Below are positions 33,786 through 41,929 of a DNA stretch of 64,000 bases, piece after piece (the stretch's first letter is position 1; every line of letters starts with the position of its first letter). The notes under the pieces are model-generated. The model was not told the DNA's origin. It ran no database searches and worked only from the letters and a program-made list of their open reading frames with translations. The translations under genes and the position numbers were made by a program. The stretch is from the NCBI RefSeq assembly GCF_003867015.1, contig NZ_CP032548.1:1121001-1185000 (forward strand). Reading direction: 5' to 3'. This stretch comes from Tenacibaculum singaporense (GTDB lineage Bacteria; Bacteroidota; Bacteroidia; Flavobacteriales; Flavobacteriaceae).

Positions 33786-34991
33786 TTCAGCAATAGCATT
33801 TGCGCAAATAAAACCACCTGTCCAAGCATTTTGAAAGTTGAAGCCACCAGTAACGGCATCAATATTTAATACTTCACCTACAAAAAACAAGTTTTTATGT
33901 TTTTTACTTTCAAAACGTTTAAAGTTAATTTCTTTTAAATCTACACCACCAGCAGTAACAAACTCCTCTTTAAAAGTAGTACGACCATTTGCATTAAATA
34001 ATCCCTTGGTTAGCTCGTTTGCTAAGTTTTGAAGCTGTTTATTATTTGCATCAGCCCAATTCTGATTGTTTTTTATTTCTGAAGCCATTACCAAACGTTC
34101 CCACAATCGGCGAGGAATATCACTAAAAGGAGATTTTAAACTAACTTGTTTTTTAGCTTGTGATTTTTTTAACTCTTGTAATGTTGAAAAAACTGAATAG
34201 GTATCTTGTCCTAACCAATTTATCAGTACGTTATATTGATAGTTCTTGTCAGCTAATATTCTGGCTCCAAAAGCAGATAATTTTAAAATAGCAGGACCAC
34301 TCAAGCCCCAGTGTGTAATTAATAATGGGCCAGAGTTTTCTAAATTAGTTCCAACAAGTGTAACTTCTGCATTAGGCACCGAAATTCCGCCTAAATCAAT
34401 AATTCGTTTGTCTTTTATGTTGAAAGTAAATAAAGAAGGAACAGGTTCAATAATCGTATGGTCTAGCGTTTTACATAAGTCCCATACTTTTTTACTACTT
34501 CCTGCGGCAACCACTACGAAATCAGCTTCAAAATCTTGATTTTTTGTGTTGATAATCCATTTCTCATCTTTTTGATAAATAGAGTTCACACCATGGTTTT
34601 TTAACACCGTAATTCCGAGGACATCAACAGCGTTTTGAAAACAATCTATAATAGCTTGTGATGTATTCACTTCTGGAAATACTCGATTATCTTCTTCTAT
34701 TTTTAAGGGAACTCCACGATTTTCAAACCACTCAAAAGTATCACCCGTCATAAATTTATGAAAAGGTCCCAATAACTCTTTTTCCCCTCTTGGGTAGAAT
34801 TTTGTTAGTTCTTTAGGTTCAAAACAAGCATGCGTAACATTGCAACGGCCTCCACCAGAAATTTTTACTTTTTGTAAAACCTCTTTTCCTTTTTCGAGAA
34901 CTGTAATGTCTAATTCAGGATTGAGTTCTTTTGCATTAATTGCAGTAAAATAACCTGCAGCTCCACCACCAATAATAATAACTTTTTTCAT
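33783..34991 (-). CDS. BaiN/HI0933-type flavoprotein
   Basis: A 402-residue FAD/NAD(P) oxidoreductase: N-terminal dinucleotide-binding VIIIGGGAAGYFTAINA, second signature VKISGGGRCNVTHACF, and C-terminal FVGEVLNIDAVTGGFNFQNAWTGGFICA. The family (RdsA/BaiN) includes enzymes of unclear substrate. Stand-alone gene on the minus strand. Confidence 0.93.
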   Translation of the reverse strand: MKKVIIIGGGAAGYFTAINAKELNPELDITVLEKGKEVLQKVKISGGGRCNVTHACFEPKELTKFYPRGEKELLGPFHKFMTGDTFEWFENRGVPLKIEEDNRVFPEVNTSQAIIDCFQNAVDVLGITVLKNHGVNSIYQKDEKWIINTKNQDFEADFVVVAAGSSKKVWDLCKTLDHTIIEPVPSLFTFNIKDKRIIDLGGISVPNAEVTLVGTNLENSGPLLITHWGLSGPAILKLSAFGARILADKNYQYNVLINWLGQDTYSVFSTLQELKKSQAKKQVSLKSPFSDIPRRLWERLVMASEIKNNQNWADANNKQLQNLANELTKGLFNANGRTTFKEEFVTAGGVDLKEINFKRFESKKHKNLFFVGEVLNIDAVTGGFNFQNAWTGGFICANAIAE

Positions 34992-35000
34992 CTTTTTTAT

Positions 35001-35101
35001 GTCAGTTCGAGTAATTTTCGGTAGAAAATTGTATCGAGAACTTTTTTAAATCATCTCGATACAAATTTATTTCATTCTTCAATAAATTCACTCGATGTGA
35101 C
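35001..35101. repeat. complex cruciform-type intergenic repeat
   Basis: About 100 bases enclosed by outer arms GTCAGTTCGAGT (35001-35012) and ACTCGATGTGAC (35090-35101), which pair apart from a two-base mismatch. Inside are three further hairpins: TTTTCGGTAGAAAA, TTGTATCGAGA/TCTCGATACAA and TTTATT/AATAAA. The layout is a cloverleaf of palindromes; probably a dispersed non-coding repeat. Confidence 0.65.
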
Positions 35102-35111
35102 AGGCTTAATT

Positions 35112-36074
35112 TTATAAAATCATTTCTTTATAGGAAAGGATAGTATTGAATCCTTTTTGTTGAAAATAGCTTGTAGTATCTTCGTTTCCAATAGCTAAAA
35201 TAAAATCACCACCCCAAGCACCTAAGCTTTTTACTTCACCAAAATAATCAGAAAATAATTTTTGTTTTACAGTGTCTTGTTTTGTAATTGAACTAATGAT
35301 TTGCTCATGCTCAATAATGATTTTTTCTAAATCTTTGGAAGTGTTGGCTTTTAAAAATTCTTGAGTTAAATTGTCAATTTCAGGAATTAATATTTTAGCT
35401 TCTTCTTTGTTTTTTTTATAGTGAGCAATTCCTTCTCTACTATTTTGTTTTTGATTCAAATGCACAAAAAACAATTCTTCAGAAAAATGTGGGTTGAAAT
35501 TTACTTCTTCAATATAAGGTAGTTTTTCTTCTAGCTTATATAGGATTGGAGTGTTATGTTTTGCACAAGCGATATCGTAACCACTTCCAGAAAAAGCGTT
35601 CCAAAGCAAAGTAAACGGATTTACATTTGCCCAAGTAGCTATATTATTAATTAAGGTTGAAGAACTTCCTAATCCCCAGTTTTGAGGAAATGTTAGGTTT
35701 GTTTTTACAACGAAACCGTTTTCAGTAGTTAGAAACTCTGGATTCAAACGTTTTGCCTCTTGTAAAATATCACGTAGTGTTTCAGCAATAAACTCAGCAC
35801 TTCCTTCTTTGTCAGAATTAAACGTAGCTGAGGTTAATCGTAGTTTGGGTAAATCAAAAGAAGCCTCGAACCAACATTCTCCAGTATGTGTAAAACTTCC
35901 CCAGATAAGTTGCGATTCTTTAATTGGTTCAACAATTAAGTCTTGTCCAAACTTAGTAGGAACAGCTAACGATGTTGCACCATCTAAAACAACATATTCT
36001 CCAGTTAGTAATAATTTTCCGTTAGAGTAGCTTCGACTACGCTCAGCTACCCATTGGTTTGTATCTTCTTTCAT
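35112..36074 (-). CDS. GYDIA family GHMP kinase, putative phosphomevalonate kinase
   Basis: A 320-residue GHMP kinase with YSNGKLLLTGEYVVLDGA at the start, ATP-binding PQNWGLGSSSTLINNIA (about residues 133-149), the name-giving SGSGYDIACA (about 163-172) and C-terminal LGAWGGDFILA. Within the mevalonate pathway the step lacking an assigned gene here is mevalonate 5-phosphate phosphorylation, so phosphomevalonate kinase is the likely role. Residues 9-16 (VAERSRSY) are encoded by a 24-base palindromic repeat (36027-36050) inserted in frame ahead of the conserved domain. It ends 2 bases from the GIY-YIG gene. Confidence 0.88.
   Translation of the reverse strand: MKEDTNQWVAERSRSYSNGKLLLTGEYVVLDGATSLAVPTKFGQDLIVEPIKESQLIWGSFTHTGECWFEASFDLPKLRLTSATFNSDKEGSAEFIAETLRDILQEAKRLNPEFLTTENGFVVKTNLTFPQNWGLGSSSTLINNIATWANVNPFTLLWNAFSGSGYDIACAKHNTPILYKLEEKLPYIEEVNFNPHFSEELFFVHLNQKQNSREGIAHYKKNKEEAKILIPEIDNLTQEFLKANTSKDLEKIIIEHEQIISSITKQDTVKQKLFSDYFGEVKSLGAWGGDFILAIGNEDTTSYFQQKGFNTILSYKEMIL
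36027..36050. repeat. 24-base palindromic repeat inside the GHMP kinase gene
   Basis: On the minus strand: arm GTAGCT, core GAGCGTAGTCGA, arm AGCTAC. Exactly eight codons, in frame. Shares the core TGAGCGTAGTCGAAG with 36423-36446; the arms differ but remain complementary. Confidence 0.85.
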
Positions 36075-36076
36075 GT

Positions 36077-36400
36077 TTAAACTAAACCTCTTCTTTTTTG
36101 AATTCTATAATGACTTTCGTTTTGACATTCGGAAAGTTTAGGTAGTATTTCATAATTATTATCGATTAAAGCTATCTTTTTAGCTCTAGACCAACCTTGA
36201 ATTTGTTTTTCTCTATAAAAAGCTTGATGTATTTGTTGGAACTCTTCAACATAAACTAAGCTAAGAGGTAATCTTTTTTGAGTGTGGCGAGCACCTTCAC
36301 CATTTTGGTGTTCGCTAAGTCTTCTTTCTAGATTAATAGTACTACCTGTATAGAAACTTCCGTCTGAGCATTCTAGTATGTAAACAAAACCTTTAGGCAT
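36077..36400 (-). CDS. GIY-YIG nuclease family protein
   Basis: A 107-residue UPF0213/YhbQ-type single-domain protein. The GIY-YIG pair appears as FVYILECSDGSFYTGSTINLERRLSEH, with conserved Arg and a Glu later (FYREKQIQGW). The C-terminal tail (SECQNESHYRIQKRRGLV) lies outside the domain. Cellular function of these small proteins is not settled. It sits between HMG-CoA reductase and the GHMP kinase on the same strand, which is an odd place, and the neighbouring gaps carry repeat elements. Confidence 0.9.
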   Translation of the reverse strand: MPKGFVYILECSDGSFYTGSTINLERRLSEHQNGEGARHTQKRLPLSLVYVEEFQQIHQAFYREKQIQGWSRAKKIALIDNNYEILPKLSECQNESHYRIQKRRGLV

Positions 36401-36422
36401 TTAATAATTTTGATGTTAACTG

Positions 36423-36446
36423 GTGACTGAGCGTAGTCGAAGTCAC
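36423..36446. repeat. 24-base palindromic repeat overlapping the HMG-CoA reductase stop
   Basis: Arm GTGACT, core GAGCGTAGTCGA, arm AGTCAC on the plus strand. The TGA stop of the reductase gene (36445-36443) is part of one arm. Confidence 0.85.
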
Positions 36447-38173
36447 AATCCGAATTGTTTAAAGTGATGTGTAAAATGTTTTACTTGGAATTTTTTCCAA
36501 TATTCATAATCTAGTTCACCAAAAAATGGGTGTACTACCTTTCGGTTTGGATTCTCATTAAAAACAGTTTCGAAGTGCTGCACTTGCTCAATCAAATCAG
36601 TAATAGCTTCGTTCATAGAACTAAACTTTAACGGAGTTGGATCTTCAGATAAAAATGGAGCTTTAAATCCGATTTGTAATTCACTATCAGAATTTAAAAA
36701 TGGTTTTCTTCTAGCTGATTTTTCATCAGAAACATAGGTGTCAACCTTCCAGTTTCCATTCGCAATTTGAGTAACTAGGCTTAAATGTTCTACCATTTGT
36801 TGTCCGTTCATTTTTCCAAACAAAGGTTTTGCATCGGCTTTTAAATTTACAAGAGTATCACGTACTTCTTCTTCGTTTAAAAAGTCTACCCATTGTACTT
36901 TTGGCTTACGAAGCTCATTTAACTTTTCAACAACAGCACTATGTGAAGCTGTTCTGTCTTCAAAATAGGCGGCTACAATTTCTTTTTCTTCATTGGTAGC
37001 TTTGTGTTGATTTAAAATGTTCATCAAGTGCATTTTCATATGCCCATGTTGAATTCCTTTAGTTGTTAAAGCACGTAAAGCAGCAAAATTTTGAGCTAAA
37101 CCAGCAGCAGCAATAATTTGCATTAAGGTGCGAGCACTTGGTTTTTGCATCATATCTAACGATAATTTTGCCATTGGGTGTAAGGCAGTTAATCCCCCCA
37201 CAGTTCCTAATGCTAAAGGAATTTCAATCCAAAATCTAAAAATACCGTCTTTTACTTCACAGTGAGTTAGGCTTTTATATTGTCCATCTTTTGATGCATA
37301 CGCATGTGCACCAGCTTCAATGGCTCTAAAATCATTTCCAGTAGCTAATACAACAGCATCAATTCCATTCATAATACCTTTGTTGTGCGTAACTGCACGG
37401 TACGGTTCTACCTCTGCGATTTTAACAGCCTGTTCAAACTTTTGAGCAAACTTTTCAGGGTTTTTTCCACCTAATTCGGCTACTTTACAACTTACTTCCG
37501 CTCTAACTAAACATTCAGGAACGTAGTTAGAAAGAATACTCATTACAATTTCAATGTCATCTTTTCTAAAAGCTTTAGCAATAGCTTCTAAGCAAGAATT
37601 AATAAAGTTAGCCCCCATACTATCTTTTGTTTCAAACGTAACATGTAATTGATAGTAGTTTGCAAGCTTATCAGTTTTATCAACTAATTGAATATCTAAA
37701 ATTCCACCACCGCGTTTTTCCATGTTTTTGGTAATGGATGCGGTAGCTGCGTATAATTCTGTTTTTTGTTGATTGAAATAGGTTTCTAACTCTTTTTTGT
37801 CACCAGCATACATAAAATGTACCTGACCAATTTTGGTAGTAGAAATTACTTCTGTTTTAAATCCTCCACGAGTACTCCAAAACTTGGCAACTAAAGAAGC
37901 AGCAGCAACAACAGAACTTTCTTCAACTACCATTGGTATTACATAACTGCGTCCGTTAATAATAAAATTAGGAGCAATACCGTAAGGCATATAAAAGTTA
38001 GAAATGGTATTTTCAATAAAATCATCATGCAATTGTTGTAGCTTGTCATCTACATTCCAATATTGCGTAATAGTTTGTATAATTTCTGGTTGATTGTTAA
38101 AGTAAGTTTTTGCCAACCAGTCTATTTTTTCTTCTTTGGTAAGTTTAGAAAAACCAGAGATCGTTTTAGACAT
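36443..38173 (-). CDS. HMG-CoA reductase (class II) fused to a DUF1569/DinB-like domain
   Basis: A 576-residue protein. Residues about 1-425 are a class II, degradative-type HMG-CoA reductase: MVVEESSVVAAASLVAKFWS (substrate-binding Glu), nucleotide-binding ALGTVGGLTALHP, and HGHMKMHLMNIL with the catalytic His. It makes mevalonate in this setting. Residues about 440-576 are a separate domain of DUF1569/DinB type (PLFGKMNGQQMVEHLSLV; HPFFGELDYEYWKKFQVKHFTHHFKQFG) with the spaced histidines expected for a metal site. Start is ATG at 38173; the frame opens two codons earlier with TTG. The stop codon lies in a repeat arm. Confidence 0.92.
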   Translation of the reverse strand: MSKTISGFSKLTKEEKIDWLAKTYFNNQPEIIQTITQYWNVDDKLQQLHDDFIENTISNFYMPYGIAPNFIINGRSYVIPMVVEESSVVAAASLVAKFWSTRGGFKTEVISTTKIGQVHFMYAGDKKELETYFNQQKTELYAATASITKNMEKRGGGILDIQLVDKTDKLANYYQLHVTFETKDSMGANFINSCLEAIAKAFRKDDIEIVMSILSNYVPECLVRAEVSCKVAELGGKNPEKFAQKFEQAVKIAEVEPYRAVTHNKGIMNGIDAVVLATGNDFRAIEAGAHAYASKDGQYKSLTHCEVKDGIFRFWIEIPLALGTVGGLTALHPMAKLSLDMMQKPSARTLMQIIAAAGLAQNFAALRALTTKGIQHGHMKMHLMNILNQHKATNEEKEIVAAYFEDRTASHSAVVEKLNELRKPKVQWVDFLNEEEVRDTLVNLKADAKPLFGKMNGQQMVEHLSLVTQIANGNWKVDTYVSDEKSARRKPFLNSDSELQIGFKAPFLSEDPTPLKFSSMNEAITDLIEQVQHFETVFNENPNRKVVHPFFGELDYEYWKKFQVKHFTHHFKQFGL

Positions 38174-38315
38174 TCTCAATTCATTTTTGGTGGCTCAAAG
38201 ATACGTGAATCATGTTAAAATGGTCGTGTTATTTGGTTTTTATGATTTTTTTGAGCGGATTTTTGGCTATTTTTCCGTAAACTTGGCAAACTTTTTAGAT
38301 AAACAACAACTTAAC

Positions 38316-40463
38316 ATGAAGAAATTATTACTATTGTTTATAGGAATATCTTCGCTAGTACAAGCTCAAAAAAAAGATATTTCTTTAGAGGATATATGGC
38401 GAAAAGGCACATTTAGAGCCGATTATATGAACTCTTTAAATTCTATGAAAGGAGATTTTTATTCGCTATTAAATTATGAGAATGGAAGCTCTACTGTAGA
38501 TAAATACAGTTATGAAACTTTAGAGAAAGTTGAAACTATAGTTGATAGTAAAGATTTAGCAGGATTGAAATATTTTCAATCGTACAGCTTTAATAATGAT
38601 GAGACCAAATTAATTTTAGGAACTAACTTCAAACAAATTTTCCGTCATTCATATTTAGGTACATATTATGTATATGATATAGCAAAAAAATCGTTAGATT
38701 TAATTGGTACAGATATTCAAGAACCAACTTTTTCTCCTGATAGTAAAAAAATAGCCTACGCTAAAGACAATAATTTATTCATTAAAGATTACTCAGATGC
38801 TAATACGGTAATTCAAATTACCAATAGTGGTAAAAAGAACGAAATCATTAACGGTATTACCGATTGGGTTTATGAAGAGGAATTTGGTTTTGTAAAAGCT
38901 TTTGAATGGAGTAAAGACAGCAAAAACTTAGCTTACTTACGTTTTGATGAAAGTAAGGTTAAAACTTTTTCAATGGATGTATACGGAAAAGGTAAATACC
39001 CAGCACAGCATGTGTTTAAATATCCAAAGGCTGGTGAAGAAAATGCTAAAGTAGCTTTACGTATATTTTCATTAGAAACGAATAAAACTGCAGAAATTAG
39101 AGTTGGAGATTATGAGTATATTCCAAGAATTAACTGGACAAACAACCCCAATATTTTAGCAGTTAGAACATTGAATCGTCATCAAAATGATTTAAAAATG
39201 TATTTTGTTGATGCAACTACTTTTAATAGTTCTATCGTTTTAAACGAAACAGATAAAGCATATGTAGATATTACTGATGATTTAACTTTTTTAGACGATA
39301 ATAGCTTTATTTGGACAAGTGAAAAAGATGGATACAACCATATTTATCACTATGATAAAAATGGTAAATTATTAAATCAAGTAACTAAAGGAAACTGGGA
39401 GGTTACTTCTTACTACGGATATAATGCAGATAAGAAAACTATTTATTATCAGTCAGTAGAAAATGGTTCTATTAATAGAGGGGTATATAGTATTTCTTTA
39501 AATGGTAAAAACAAAAAGTTATTAAGTAATCCTACAGGAACAAACAATGCTTCTTTTAGTAAAAACATGCACTACTTTATCAATACTTTTTCTGATGCAA
39601 ATACACCACCAGTGTACACGCTAAGAAATGATGAAGGGAAAGTATTAAAAACTGTAAAAGATAATGCAGCTTTAAAAGAAACTATTGCAGGATATAATTT
39701 AAGTAAAAAAGAGTTTTCAACAATTAGCGTAAACGGAAACGACTTAAACATGTATACTATTAAGCCTGCAAACTTTGATGCAAATAAAAAGTACCCGGTT
39801 TTAATGTATCAATATTCAGGACCAGGTTCTCAAAATGTAAAAAATAGTTGGAATGGTTCAAATGATTATTGGCACCAAATGTTAGCACAAAATGGTTATA
39901 TAGTTGTTTGTGTAGATGGTAGAGGAACAGGTTTTAAAGGTCGTGATTTTAAAAAAGTTACTTACATGAATTTGGTAAAGTATGAAACTGAAGACCAAAT
40001 CTCTGTGGCTAAAGAGTTAGCAAAATTACCGTATGTTGACGCGAATAGAATTGGTATTTGGGGATGGTCTTTTGGAGGTCATATGAGTACAAACTGTTTA
40101 TTAAAAGGAAATGATGTTTTTGCTGCAGCAATTGCAGTAGCACCAGTTACTACATGGCGTTTTTATGACACGATTTATACAGAACGTTATATGCGTACAC
40201 CAGAGGAAAACCCAGCAGGGTATGATGATAATTCACCTTTAAACTATCCAGAATTATTAAAAGGAAAGTATTTATTAATTCATGGAACAGGTGATGATAA
40301 TGTACACGTTCAAAATGCTTATAGAATGGCAGAGGCTTTAATTCAAGCAAATAAGCAATTTGAGTGGGGGATGTATCCAGATAAGAATCATGGTATTTAT
40401 GGAGGTAATACACGTTTACACTTGTATACCAAAATGACTAACTTTATTAAAAACAACCTATAA
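38316..40463 (+). CDS. dipeptidyl-peptidase IV family serine peptidase (S9)
   Basis: A 715-residue exported peptidase. The signal peptide is MKKLLLLFIGISSLVQAQ; the frame extends 60 codons upstream into the divergent gene, and that part is not a leader, so ATG 38316 is chosen. Beta-propeller domain (about 60-470) and an alpha/beta hydrolase domain with GIWGWSFGGHMS (nucleophile Ser), Asp in HGTGDDNVHVQN and His in KNHGIYGGN. The DPPIV-type WVYEEEFGF (Glu-Glu that binds the N terminus of the substrate) is present. It releases dipeptides from peptides, likely feeding the two carriers downstream; only 3 bases separate it from the first. Confidence 0.94.
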   Translation: MKKLLLLFIGISSLVQAQKKDISLEDIWRKGTFRADYMNSLNSMKGDFYSLLNYENGSSTVDKYSYETLEKVETIVDSKDLAGLKYFQSYSFNNDETKLILGTNFKQIFRHSYLGTYYVYDIAKKSLDLIGTDIQEPTFSPDSKKIAYAKDNNLFIKDYSDANTVIQITNSGKKNEIINGITDWVYEEEFGFVKAFEWSKDSKNLAYLRFDESKVKTFSMDVYGKGKYPAQHVFKYPKAGEENAKVALRIFSLETNKTAEIRVGDYEYIPRINWTNNPNILAVRTLNRHQNDLKMYFVDATTFNSSIVLNETDKAYVDITDDLTFLDDNSFIWTSEKDGYNHIYHYDKNGKLLNQVTKGNWEVTSYYGYNADKKTIYYQSVENGSINRGVYSISLNGKNKKLLSNPTGTNNASFSKNMHYFINTFSDANTPPVYTLRNDEGKVLKTVKDNAALKETIAGYNLSKKEFSTISVNGNDLNMYTIKPANFDANKKYPVLMYQYSGPGSQNVKNSWNGSNDYWHQMLAQNGYIVVCVDGRGTGFKGRDFKKVTYMNLVKYETEDQISVAKELAKLPYVDANRIGIWGWSFGGHMSTNCLLKGNDVFAAAIAVAPVTTWRFYDTIYTERYMRTPEENPAGYDDNSPLNYPELLKGKYLLIHGTGDDNVHVQNAYRMAEALIQANKQFEWGMYPDKNHGIYGGNTRLHLYTKMTNFIKNNL

Positions 40464-40466
40464 AAT

Positions 40467-41858
40467 ATGGCAAATTCAACACCTATCAAGCAAAAAGAAC
40501 TATTTGGACACCCAGCAGGATTATATGTGCTGTTTTTCACGGAAATGTGGGAGCGTTTTTCGTACTATGGAATGAGAGCAATTTTAGTACTTTATTTAGT
40601 AGCGCAAACTACAGATGAAAATGCAGGGTTAGGATGGTCTAACGGTGATGCTTTATCATTGTATGGTACTTACACAATGTTAGTTTACTTAATGTCAATA
40701 CCAGGCGGATGGATTGCCGATAAATTTTTAGGGCAAAAAAAATCTGTTTTATACGGAGGTATTTTATTAGTAGCAGGACACAGTGTTTTAGCTATAGAAC
40801 AAATGTGGGCATTTTACACAGGGTTAGGTTTGATTATCGCAGGTGTAGGAATGTTAAAACCAAATATCTCAACAATGGTTGGAGGTTTGTATCAACAAGG
40901 AGATATTCGTAGAGATAAAGGATTTACAATTTTTTATATAGGTATTAATGTAGGAGCGTTTTTATCTGCTTTGATAGTTGGTTATGTTGGAGAAACTTAT
41001 GGATGGCACTATGGGTTTGGTTTAGCCGGAATAGGAATGGCACTAGGTTTATTACAATATGTTTTAGGTCAGAAACACTTAAGAGGAGTAGGAGATTACT
41101 TAGGTAAATCTAAAAATGAAGAGGATAAAGAAATAATGAATAAACCATTGACTAAAGTAGAAAAGGATAGAGTAGTAGTACTTTTAATTTCGTTTTTACT
41201 AGTAATTATCTTTTGGGGAGCTTTTGAGCAAGCAGGAGGATTGATGAATATTTATGCTTCTGAAAAAACAAGTAGAATGTTAGGTAACTTTGAAGTTCCT
41301 GCATCATGGTTCCAGTCTTTAAATGCATTTTTTATAATTGTTTTAGGAACATCTGTAGCAGCATATTGGGCTAAAAGAAAACTAGAAGGAAAGTTATCTA
41401 CAGGTTTATTCAAAATGATAATGGGATTGATAATTATGGGAGCAGGTTTTTTCTTTATGACAGGAGCTTCTGCTCAATTTCAAAGTGAAGGAACTTCAGC
41501 AATGTATTGGTTAGTATTAGCATATTTATTCCATACAGTAGGAGAGTTATGTATTTCGCCAGTAGCATTATCCTACATAACTAAATTAGCGCCAGTAAAA
41601 TATGCATCTTTAATGATGGGAGTATATTTTGCTATGACTGGTTTTGGTAATAAAGTAGCAGGACTTTTAGGAGAAGCTTCAGAAAGTTTAGGTGAGTTTA
41701 CCATTTTTACAGGAATCGCGGTTTTTTGTGTTTCTTTTGGGTTGTTAATGTTATTATTTAGAAGAAAATTAGAAGCTTTAACACATGGAGCAGAAGATAA
41801 TGAAAGAGATTTAAAGTATGAGGAAGCAGAAGGATTCGAATTAGCAGATAATAATTAA
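40467..41858 (+). CDS. POT family di/tripeptide transporter
   Basis: A 463-residue MFS protein with about 12 helices. The POT signatures are FTEMWERFSYYGMRAILVLY (helix 1, ExxERFxYY), GGWIADKFLGQKKSVLYG, and the FYIGINVGAFLSALIVGYVGE motif. Proton-coupled uptake of di- and tripeptides. Read with the dipeptidyl peptidase gene. Confidence 0.94.
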   Translation: MANSTPIKQKELFGHPAGLYVLFFTEMWERFSYYGMRAILVLYLVAQTTDENAGLGWSNGDALSLYGTYTMLVYLMSIPGGWIADKFLGQKKSVLYGGILLVAGHSVLAIEQMWAFYTGLGLIIAGVGMLKPNISTMVGGLYQQGDIRRDKGFTIFYIGINVGAFLSALIVGYVGETYGWHYGFGLAGIGMALGLLQYVLGQKHLRGVGDYLGKSKNEEDKEIMNKPLTKVEKDRVVVLLISFLLVIIFWGAFEQAGGLMNIYASEKTSRMLGNFEVPASWFQSLNAFFIIVLGTSVAAYWAKRKLEGKLSTGLFKMIMGLIIMGAGFFFMTGASAQFQSEGTSAMYWLVLAYLFHTVGELCISPVALSYITKLAPVKYASLMMGVYFAMTGFGNKVAGLLGEASESLGEFTIFTGIAVFCVSFGLLMLLFRRKLEALTHGAEDNERDLKYEEAEGFELADNN

Positions 41859-41929
41859 AAAAAAATAAGCCTTGGTAGTATCTAGTCACTATCAAGGTTT
41901 CTTCTATTATAAACTATATATCAAAAAGA

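Noticed and set aside
38136..38315. N-terminal extension of the dipeptidyl peptidase gene
   Set aside because: Overlaps the divergent reductase gene start and precedes a clear signal peptide at 38316.
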